Assembly: GCA_964646495.1 (NCBI GenBank)
Contig: CAZYEO010000143.1
Location: 1-5,373 of the forward strand
Source of the DNA: HGM05232 sp964646495
GTDB lineage: Bacteria; Bacteroidota; Bacteroidia; Bacteroidales; Muribaculaceae
Length of the DNA stretch: 5,373 bases
Direction: 5' to 3'
Shown: positions 1 to 5,373 of the stretch, one piece after another
How the letters are laid out: each line of letters opens with the position of its first letter
Position numbering within the stretch: position 1 is the first letter of the stretch
The notes under the pieces: generated by a model
What the model saw: only the letters and a program-made list of their open reading frames with translations
What the model was told of the DNA's origin: nothing
Database searches by the model: none
Made by a program: the position numbers and the translations under genes

Positions 1-47
1 ACCATATCCATCTTTACCGCAAATTTAAGAGCGGAGTAGATGTTTGC
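1..47. other. Left flank of the CRISPR array, possible leader end
   Basis: No gene is visible here. The 17 bases that would precede a 30-bp spacer (positions 1-17) do not resemble the end of the repeat, so the array appears to stop at position 48 rather than continue off the window. A small inverted repeat, CCGC at 17-20 and GCGG at 31-34, could form a weak hairpin. If the array is transcribed on the plus strand, this is its upstream side and could be the edge of a leader. Only 47 bases are seen, so this is inference. No match to TAnnTTTG or to an anti-repeat was found. Confidence 0.4.
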
Positions 48-48
48 G

Positions 49-78
49 TTGTGATTTGCTTTCAAAATTGTATCTTTG
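49..78 (+). promoter_or_regulatory. Putative Bacteroidota-type promoter within the CRISPR repeat (first copy)
   Basis: The repeat contains TTG at its positions 2-4, a 19-bp gap, and TATCTTTG at its positions 24-31. This fits the Bacteroidota vegetative promoter (TTG or TTTG near -33, TAnnTTTG near -7). The -7 box is an exact match, and the -33 box is GTTG rather than TTTG. Because the repeats are identical, the -7 box recurs at 71-78, 148-155, 225-232, 302-309, 379-386, 456-463, 533-540, 609-616 and 686-693. Initiation would fall around repeat positions 34-36, leaving about 12-14 repeat bases ahead of each spacer. The motif match is seen directly; promoter activity is inference. A comparable arrangement, with a different promoter sequence, is known in Neisseria and Campylobacter II-C arrays. 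Confidence 0.6.
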
Positions 79-663
79 AGATATTAAGTACAGCAATAAT
101 GGGTTTGGATGGCAACTAATCATTGTTGTGATTTGCTTTCAAAATTGTATCTTTGAGATATTAAGTACAGCCAGTCAGGATTATGTACAACTCCTGCTAC
201 TGTTGTGATTTGCTTTCAAAATTGTATCTTTGAGATATTAAGTACAGCCACATGGTGTGCCAGCCATTGATGCATTGAGTTGTGATTTGCTTTCAAAATT
301 GTATCTTTGAGATATTAAGTACAGCGTGTATTTGCAAAGATTATATACTCACACTGTTGTGATTTGCTTTCAAAATTGTATCTTTGAGATATTAAGTACA
401 GCGGAATGGCTCAAGAACATACTAGGACTGGGGTTGTGATTTGCTTTCAAAATTGTATCTTTGAGATATTAAGTACAGCACACCCTCACGGCGGTTAATC
501 GCGAGATTGGTTGTGATTTGCTTTCAAAATTGTATCTTTGAGATATTAAGTACAGCAGCAAAGTTGAAATTATCTTTAATTACTTGTTGTGATTTGCTTT
601 CAAAATTGTATCTTTGAGATATTAAGTACAGCACGTATTCAAGAATGACCAAAGTGCTACCCG

Positions 664-693
664 TTGTGATTTGCTTTCAAAATTGTATCTTTG
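664..693 (+). promoter_or_regulatory. Putative promoter in the last repeat, pointing out of the array
   Basis: This is the ninth copy of the repeat-borne promoter: TTG at 664-666 and TATCTTTG at 686-693. Unlike the others it has no spacer downstream. If active, it would start near 696-698 and read through 710-780 into the hairpin at 781-818, toward the 3' end of cas2 and antisense to it. Activity is inferred from the motif only. Confidence 0.45.
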
Positions 694-709
694 AGATATT
701 AAGTACAGC

Positions 710-780
710 ACGATATACATATACATCTGTAAATCAGTGAATTATCACGCATTTTAGGATTAAAAAATATCTCTTTTTTT
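710..780. other. AT-rich spacer DNA between the array and the terminator
   Basis: No ORF, repeat copy or anti-repeat is visible here. The stretch is AT-rich and contains an ATATACATATACAT run near its left end. A weak all-A/T inverted repeat (TTAAAAAA at 760-767 and TTTTTTAA at 775-782) runs into the terminator stem. If spacers are added at the cas2-proximal end, this stretch would be the leader. If crRNA is transcribed on the plus strand, it is instead the downstream trailer. The sequence alone does not decide between these. Confidence 0.4.
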
Positions 781-818
781 AATTATAAAATCCACCTTTG
801 AGGGTGGATTTTATAATT
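781..818. terminator. Perfect inverted repeat, likely bidirectional terminator
   Basis: The left arm AATTATAAAATCCACC (781-796) is perfectly complementary to the right arm GGTGGATTTTATAATT (803-818), with a 6-base loop at 797-802. On either strand the structure reads as a GC-containing core stem, TCCACC/GGTGGA, followed by the T-rich tail TTTTATAATT and preceded by the matching A-rich run. That is the usual form of an intrinsic terminator acting in both directions. It lies 14 bases beyond the cas2 stop and 71 bases beyond the last repeat, so it could end both the cas operon mRNA and a plus-strand array transcript. The T tract is interrupted by A, so efficiency is uncertain. Confidence 0.8.
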
Positions 819-832
819 GTACTTTATTGGTA

Positions 833-1165
833 TCAGAATAGTTCCAACTGCTGAGGAACATCTCTTCCCTCTATTTTTTTCTTACCGGAATAAATCTCCA
901 TTTGCCCGAATTGTTTATCGGTTATACATATTATACCAATTTCGCCTATTGGTGGCAGCATTGATTTTACTCTTTTTATATGCACGTCTGCATTTTCGCG
1001 CGAAGGACAATGTCGCAGATAGATAGAGAATTGAAACATTGTAAAGCCATCACTAATAAGTTTCTTGCGAAAAGTTGCATACTCTTTTCGCTCTTTTTTT
1101 GTTTCGGTAGGAAGGTCAAAAAACACAAGTACCCACATAATTCTATATTCCGAAAATCGTTCCAC
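833..1165 (-). CDS. cas2: CRISPR-associated protein Cas2 (type II-C)
   Basis: This encodes a 110-residue Cas2, the small ferredoxin-fold subunit that bridges two Cas1 dimers in the spacer-integration complex. The first beta strand and its conserved acidic residue are seen in MWVLVFFDLPTETK, with Asp17. The later stretch TMFQFSIYLRHC and the C-terminal tail QQLELF also fit Bacteroidota type II-C Cas2, and the length is normal for the family. The start is a GTG at 1163-1165 that overlaps the cas1 stop (TAGTG on the minus strand). It is preferred over the internal ATG at codon 10 because the first nine residues (MERFSEYRI) look like the family N-terminus and the overlap repeats the cas9-cas1 arrangement. 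No Shine-Dalgarno sequence is evident. It is the last gene of the operon, and the hairpin at 781-818 follows its TGA stop. In type II systems Cas2 is needed for adaptation rather than for interference. Confidence 0.95.
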   Translation of the reverse strand: MERFSEYRIMWVLVFFDLPTETKKERKEYATFRKKLISDGFTMFQFSIYLRHCPSRENADVHIKRVKSMLPPIGEIGIICITDKQFGQMEIYSGKKKIEGRDVPQQLELF

Positions 1166-1167
1166 TA
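1163..1167 (-). promoter_or_regulatory. cas1-cas2 stop/start overlap (TAGTG)
   Basis: On the minus strand the cas1 stop TAG (1167-1165) shares its G with the GTG start of cas2 (1165-1163). No Shine-Dalgarno motif is visible upstream, so translation of cas2 probably depends on ribosomes finishing cas1. This junction also decides the cas2 start. Confidence 0.7.
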
Positions 1168-2082
1168 CATTTCAGGATAAAGTATTTTACGACTTTCTCC
1201 TCTAAAACATTTATATAATGATGATGTTGTCAATCCTACAGCGATCATCAAAGGGCTTCGCTGTCCATTAATCATAACATCAGTTACCGGAATAGACAAT
1301 AATTTTGTTTTAGTGTCTTTATCCAAGTTATGGATTCCTCTATCAAATATATCTACTACAAGTTTATCCACATATGGTCGATATGGTTCCATAATATCAT
1401 CTGCCAAACAATAGGCGTTATACCTATTATGGTGATGAATACCCAATGTAGGCAAAAGCCCGGATGAAACCAAACCACGAGCTACAATTGCCCTCAAAAT
1501 AGCATATCCATAATTGAGCAAATTGTTAGGAGGTTGTCCGTCCCTATCTCGGTTGAATTTAGTGAATAAATTAGCCCAGTAATATGCAGCGCCACGAGCT
1601 TCCATATTATCGGGATCACCACTCCTAACCTCGTCCACCCATTTAAGCATATTGCGCACCTCTACTCCACGAGACTCACGAAGGGTTATGGCTTGATTCT
1701 TAATTTTTGCCTGCACAGTCTGCTGCCAAAGTTGTTTTTTCATGGGAAGTGAGCAATCTAACTGTTCACGAAATCGTTCGTTTTGTGTTGTATTTCCACA
1801 TAATGGTAACATCAACCCCACCGGCATCCGACTGCTGTCACATGTAATCAGAACTGAATTATTTTCGAGAAGTGCTTCCAAAGCGCCATGAGTGATAGTA
1901 ATCTGTTTATTATCCAAGATTACGACACCAATATCTTCAATGGGGATACTGCGTTGAGCCTCTTTTTTGAAAGAATCAGTAATATTTTTACAATTTTCAA
2001 CCTCAGGCAATCTAATTAAAAGTTGTGCATTCTGCATACTCAGGTATGTGGGATTGCCAAAATATAATGTACGCTTTATCAT
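1165..2082 (-). CDS. cas1: CRISPR-associated endonuclease/integrase Cas1 (type II)
   Basis: This encodes a 305-residue Cas1, the metal-dependent integrase that, with Cas2, inserts prespacers into the array at the leader-repeat junction. The N-terminal beta-rich part starts MIKRTLYFGNP and includes GVVILDNKQITITHGALEALL (about residues 52-72), the usual Cas1 dimerisation region. The C-terminal helical catalytic domain keeps all expected metal ligands: Glu161 in DNMEARGAAYYW, the histidine in LGIHHHN (216-218, most likely His217), and Asp229 and Glu232 in CLADDIMEPYRP. Length and motifs are those of a complete type II Cas1. The ATG at 2080-2082 overlaps the TAA stop of cas9 by one base (TAATG), and the gene ends by overlapping the cas2 start, so it is the middle gene of the operon. 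In studied type II systems Cas9 also takes part in choosing spacers next to a PAM, so coupling cas1 to cas9 makes functional sense. I see no frameshift or lost catalytic residue. Confidence 0.97.
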   Translation of the reverse strand: MIKRTLYFGNPTYLSMQNAQLLIRLPEVENCKNITDSFKKEAQRSIPIEDIGVVILDNKQITITHGALEALLENNSVLITCDSSRMPVGLMLPLCGNTTQNERFREQLDCSLPMKKQLWQQTVQAKIKNQAITLRESRGVEVRNMLKWVDEVRSGDPDNMEARGAAYYWANLFTKFNRDRDGQPPNNLLNYGYAILRAIVARGLVSSGLLPTLGIHHHNRYNAYCLADDIMEPYRPYVDKLVVDIFDRGIHNLDKDTKTKLLSIPVTDVMINGQRSPLMIAVGLTTSSLYKCFRGESRKILYPEM

Positions 2083-2084
2083 TA
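2080..2084 (-). promoter_or_regulatory. cas9-cas1 stop/start overlap (TAATG)
   Basis: On the minus strand the cas9 stop TAA (2084-2082) shares its last A with the ATG of cas1 (2082-2080). The bases just upstream (AAGAATAAAG) contain no convincing Shine-Dalgarno sequence. Termination-reinitiation coupling is the likely way cas1 is translated. Confidence 0.7.
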
Positions 2085-5000
2085 CTTTATTCTTATCGTT
2101 CCAAGCCTACTGACTTCTATTGGTATACATATTTCTTTAATCATCTCACCAGTAAGTGCTCTTTGATTTTTTGACTGAGGACTCCCTAAACCATATTCAT
2201 CCTGAATCCCATTCATATTAATCTTATACTTTTCTGCATCTTTCTTGGATATTGAAACTATTACGTTTGCCGTATTATGTGGAACAAAGTTTGCCGTATT
2301 TCCACTTCCATCCACAAATTTATATATTCGGCTTCGATCCATATCTTCAACAGTAATTCGCGTATCTATTTGGTCGGCTGTGGGCACATATACCAGATCA
2401 TAAGGAGATAAGGTAAATATCAGATTATCTCCCTTTTCGTTTCTTTCGGGAGCTGAGCTTAGTCCTTGTTTTTGTCGTTCAATTACAACATTGAGGGGAA
2501 CACTATTGTAGCTACGCTTCCCTTTTTCATCAATATATACAGCAAAAAACAAATTTGTTCCCTTATCTGCCTCAGCATATTTTTTTGTTTTTGCACCTAT
2601 TTGTCCTACCTGAAATTTATTAACAATTGTCTCCGAAATTCGCACTTTATACACTGGTTGATGTGGTTTACCTCCATTTAGAGCTACAATATTTTTATTC
2701 ATCGCCTCAATTCCGTCAGCCGAGAATGCTATATTCGGGTTGTTATCACAATCAGCCAAATGCGCAAATAATATTTTTCGGATACCACTATCTGTCACTG
2801 ATTTTATTGTTTTAACATCTAAGCTACAATCAATCGACTTACGAGTTGCACCCATACGGTTATTAGTGTCGTTGGAAAAGAAATAAGTATCGACATTGGT
2901 AATTTTACGATCCTTAAGGCTCCTACTAATCTGGTCTAATGACAAGCCCTGTTGTAGCCCATTTTTTATCTTCTTTTTCAAATCTTTATCTACAATCATC
3001 TGATAATTTCTCAGAGCGTCTGCGATTTTCATGCTCTTTACATCTCTCAAATTCACCTCTCCATAAATGGTTGCCTTATGCATTGATTTCCGAATAGCCC
3101 AATTTTCGCCATCTTGTTTGAATTTCTCTTTTTTACCTTCAGCATTAAATTTGAGATAGGTATTTGAGGCTTTATTTATCACGCGTATATTTTGTTTAAA
3201 ACTAACTACAATCCCTCTCAATGCTTCATACACATCTTGGGTAAATGTATTCCAAGGCTTGTGAAAACACCATGTGTATTTACCATTTTGGTCGTATTTA
3301 TCCTTAAAACATAATTTCTTTTTTAGATCATATCTGCTATTACCATCACTTGCCGACTGATTGTTGAGGTAATTTATGTGGCTACGAGTAGCACATGCAA
3401 TCACTACAGCATCCATTGCATGATGACGATGATCTATTCGCTTTTTATTAAATCCCTTCGATAAATTAAGTGGCATGTTAGTTTGGAAATATTGTTTACC
3501 ACCATCATTTACATATTGTCCAAACATATTACTTTTGGTAATCTCATTCAATCGTTCAAATCGAGGAGTAACAATGCGATTCCATACATCATTCAATCCC
3601 CAATCTTTTTTCAAGGATGTAGTTACACCGCCATTACACATTATTAAATTCTTTGAATTTGCCTCGATCTCATCTTTTTCTCTCACTATATTTGAAAGTA
3701 ATCCACTTATAAATCTACTAATATATCGGGTATCATTAATTTGTCGGGCAATGAATTTTTCAGGTATTTCATCAAATAGCAATATGTCATGTTTCTGTTT
3801 ATTGTTTATATAATGCTTTTCCACATGTTCTCGGTAGCTCGGTTCATCATATATTGTTACGACTCTCCCCCCTGGCAGGACAACCTTTTCGCCTTTGTGA
3901 TTTATAATAAATTCCAATCCGAGTTGATTATTTTTCAACGCATTTACTGCCGCTTCGCAAATCACCTTATTGTTGAATGAATTATCAAAAAATCTCGATT
4001 GAGGTATTACATGTTCAATCTCATATTCAGAAGTGAATAAGCGAGCCAAGGGGATAACCTCACCTGTATATGGCGAGCGATATTGCTGATCAAGCCACAA
4101 TTTATATTTTAGCACCTCCGACCGAGTTGGTTGCTTGCTACAATCCGTTTCATTGAATTTCTTGTATATCGTTTTGACATCTTCAGGTAGCTCCTTCCAA
4201 GTTTTAATAATAGTATCTTCATATATCCTCAAAATATCTTGTTGATAAGGAGAATTAGGACGAATATTATCTATTTCATAGCTTTCATGTTGAAATTCAT
4301 ATAAAAGCTTTTTAATGCGGAGGTTTGTATTTTCATTATCATTAATATATTTTGAAGCATCTGCTCTTTGCTGCTTCGTTTTTTTCATCTCGCGTGCTAA
4401 TTCGATATGTATTTCATCAATAGTACCATATTTTCGCCAAATATCACGAACCGTGCGAAGAGTCTCCATCACCACCTTCTCCACTATCGGATTATTCATA
4501 GAGTGCTGTCTGAACTCTCTTAAATATGTATCAATATCATCCGGACTATTCCATTTGGTACAATCCTTAGATTCGGAATGCCTTCCATATATCACATAGC
4601 TTGACAATACCTCATCCAACCCACAGAATGCACTGATATCGGCTCCGTTAAGTTTTTCCGCAATTATTTTTCGACTTCGTTCATCTATCGTCTCATCAAA
4701 TTCTCCATTTATAATTTTTTCTATTCTATCTTTTACTTTTACATCAATTTGCTGCTCATCCCAATATTTACCACGACGCATCAATGACAGGATTTTTTTG
4801 ATGGCTTTTTCGCTATATGCACCATAATCTGGTTCAAAAACACAGCTTTTAAGTGCCAACACAAATTTATCACGATCATATCCGTTTTTAATAGCAAATC
4901 GGGCAAGTGCTGATTTTACCTGATCGGTATCAGTTACAGAATATAGTATGTGCCATAATTGGGGAAGAAGGTGGTCACTAATGGGGGATAATTCCTGTTT

Positions 5001-5373
5001 TGCGAGCCTATGATTAATCTTTGTAAGTGTTTCATTACAAGGATATTTCTTATCTCCATCTATTACATAATTCCAGCGGTAAAGTGACTGTTCTTTTTTA
5101 GGAATGCCAAAATTATCCCATTTGAACATGTCTTTATTTTGAATTTCTCTCTTAGTATTAAGCCATTCGTATAATGCCACATAATCATCTTCCGACTTTA
5201 GTAAATCACCCGTAACATCTATCCCTTCTTTATATAACTTTAGTTGAGATATGAATTTCCACAACCTAAACTCTTGATATAAAGGATGTGATTTAGGCAT
5301 GACTTTTATCGGCGTTTCATATCTTATGCCATCTCTGATATATACGACCGATTCATATTTACAATCTGCAATT
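2082..5373 (-). CDS. cas9: CRISPR-associated endonuclease Cas9 (type II-C), 5' end outside window
   Basis: This is the RNA-guided double-strand DNA nuclease of the locus. The reading frame is open to the right edge, adding 24 codons before the Met at 5298-5300. That Met is internal: the sequence there, MPKSHPLYQEFRLWKF, is a conserved mid-protein segment of large II-C Cas9s. About 1,096 residues are visible, and several hundred N-terminal ones (RuvC-I Asp, bridge helix, first recognition region) lie beyond the window. Counting from the Met at 5300: residues 1-270 are recognition-lobe sequence (AYSEKAIKKILSLMRRGKYW at 161-180). RuvC-II is IDEIHIELAREMK with Glu300. The HNH domain includes YEIEHVIPQSRFFDNSFNNK, with the general-base His430 and Asn453 23 residues later. 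RuvC-III is DHRHHAMDAVVIA with His627 and Asp630. From about 690 to 1072 follow the WED and PAM-interacting regions. The residue before the HNH histidine is Glu where many Cas9s have Asp. No stop or frameshift interrupts the gene, so it looks active. It is first of the three visible cas genes. Its promoter, and probably the tracrRNA, are not in view. Confidence 0.97.
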   Translation of the reverse strand, partial: IADCKYESVVYIRDGIRYETPIKVMPKSHPLYQEFRLWKFISQLKLYKEGIDVTGDLLKSEDDYVALYEWLNTKREIQNKDMFKWDNFGIPKKEQSLYRWNYVIDGDKKYPCNETLTKINHRLAKQELSPISDHLLPQLWHILYSVTDTDQVKSALARFAIKNGYDRDKFVLALKSCVFEPDYGAYSEKAIKKILSLMRRGKYWDEQQIDVKVKDRIEKIINGEFDETIDERSRKIIAEKLNGADISAFCGLDEVLSSYVIYGRHSESKDCTKWNSPDDIDTYLREFRQHSMNNPIVEKVVMETLRTVRDIWRKYGTIDEIHIELAREMKKTKQQRADASKYINDNENTNLRIKKLLYEFQHESYEIDNIRPNSPYQQDILRIYEDTIIKTWKELPEDVKTIYKKFNETDCSKQPTRSEVLKYKLWLDQQYRSPYTGEVIPLARLFTSEYEIEHVIPQSRFFDNSFNNKVICEAAVNALKNNQLGLEFIINHKGEKVVLPGGRVVTIYDEPSYREHVEKHYINNKQKHDILLFDEIPEKFIARQINDTRYISRFISGLLSNIVREKDEIEANSKNLIMCNGGVTTSLKKDWGLNDVWNRIVTPRFERLNEITKSNMFGQYVNDGGKQYFQTNMPLNLSKGFNKKRIDHRHHAMDAVVIACATRSHINYLNNQSASDGNSRYDLKKKLCFKDKYDQNGKYTWCFHKPWNTFTQDVYEALRGIVVSFKQNIRVINKASNTYLKFNAEGKKEKFKQDGENWAIRKSMHKATIYGEVNLRDVKSMKIADALRNYQMIVDKDLKKKIKNGLQQGLSLDQISRSLKDRKITNVDTYFFSNDTNNRMGATRKSIDCSLDVKTIKSVTDSGIRKILFAHLADCDNNPNIAFSADGIEAMNKNIVALNGGKPHQPVYKVRISETIVNKFQVGQIGAKTKKYAEADKGTNLFFAVYIDEKGKRSYNSVPLNVVIERQKQGLSSAPERNEKGDNLIFTLSPYDLVYVPTADQIDTRITVEDMDRSRIYKFVDGSGNTANFVPHNTANVIVSISKKDAEKYKINMNGIQDEYGLGSPQSKNQRALTGEMIKEICIPIEVSRLGTIRIK

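Larger units (their letters stand above)
48..709 (+). CRISPR. Type II-C CRISPR array, 9 repeats and 8 spacers
   Basis: Nine copies of one 47-bp repeat start at 48, 125, 202, 279, 356, 433, 510, 586 and 663. The repeat begins GTTGTGATTTGCTTTC and ends GATATTAAGTACAGC. All nine copies are identical, including the first and last. Spacers are at 95-124, 172-201, 249-278, 326-355, 403-432, 480-509, 557-585 and 633-662. All are 30 bp except 557-585, which is 29 bp. Long repeats of about 47 bp with 30-bp spacers are typical of II-C arrays in Bacteroidota. The GTTGTG start resembles the crRNA-sense 5' end of other type II repeats, so crRNA is assigned to the plus strand, opposite to the cas genes. 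The spacers are unrelated to one another, and I saw no match to the rest of the window. Inside the repeat, TCAAA (repeat positions 15-19) and TTTGA (28-32) can pair weakly. Each repeat also carries a possible promoter, listed separately. Confidence 0.98.

Noticed and set aside
1..47. A tenth, degenerate repeat or an extra spacer at the left edge.
   Set aside because: Aligning positions 1-17 with the repeat end gives only about 6 of 17 matches, and no shift improves it convincingly.
760..782. A/T-only inverted repeat (TTAAAAAA and TTTTTTAA) as a second terminator.
   Set aside because: It has no GC in the stem and overlaps the much stronger hairpin at 781-818. Such pairs are expected by chance in AT-rich intergenic DNA.
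817..1026. Open reading frame on the plus strand across the cas2 3' end (69 codons), and similar plus-strand frames over cas1 and cas9.
   Set aside because: They lie opposite well-recognised cas genes, begin inside terminator or coding DNA, and their products show no recognisable domain. They are shadows of the minus-strand genes.
3895..3903. TTGTGATTT, a 9-base match to the start of the repeat inside cas9 (a similar 8-base match lies near 5287-5294).
   Set aside because: Both are short AT-rich matches within conserved Cas9 coding sequence, do not extend, and have no hairpin or promoter nearby. Chance is the best explanation; they are not a tracrRNA anti-repeat.
5298..5300. ATG as the start of cas9, giving a 1,072-residue protein.
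   Set aside because: The frame remains open upstream to the window edge with Cas9-like sequence, and the catalytic RuvC-I motif is absent downstream. The Met is internal and the gene is cut by the window.

Overview
The window carries most of a type II-C CRISPR-Cas locus. The host is very probably a member of the Bacteroidota, likely Bacteroidales. Three things suggest this: the 47-bp repeat with 30-bp spacers, the Cas9/Cas1/Cas2 protein sequences (for example a Cas2 that starts MERFSEYRIMW and ends QQLELF), and AT-rich DNA without Shine-Dalgarno sequences at the internal gene starts. No csn2 or cas4 is present, which fits subtype II-C with a cas9-cas1-cas2 operon.

Layout from left to right. 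Positions 1-47 are flanking DNA with no gene. Positions 48-709 are a CRISPR array of nine identical 47-bp repeats and eight spacers (seven of 30 bp, one of 29 bp). Positions 710-832 are a short intergenic stretch holding a perfect 16-bp inverted repeat at 781-818, which looks like a terminator working in both directions. The three cas genes all lie on the minus strand: cas9 (2082 to the right edge, 5' end missing), cas1 (1165-2082) and cas2 (833-1165). Each junction overlaps by a single base (TAATG and TAGTG), so they form one translationally coupled operon reading toward the array.

How it works together. Cas1 and Cas2 should integrate new spacers, and Cas9 with crRNA and a tracrRNA should cut matching DNA. 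The visible part of Cas9 keeps the RuvC-II, HNH and RuvC-III catalytic residues. RuvC-I and the bridge helix lie beyond the right edge, as do the operon promoter and probably the tracrRNA, which I could not find.

The most interesting signal is inside the repeat. Every copy contains TTG, 19 bp, then TATCTTTG, which matches the promoter consensus of Bacteroidota (TTG/TTTG and TAnnTTTG) with suitable spacing and on the strand expected for crRNA. Each repeat may therefore drive its own spacer. This would parallel the repeat-borne promoters of Neisseria and Campylobacter II-C arrays, but use the unrelated promoter grammar of Bacteroidota. The array would then be transcribed toward the cas operon, and the hairpin at 781-818 would separate the two convergent units.
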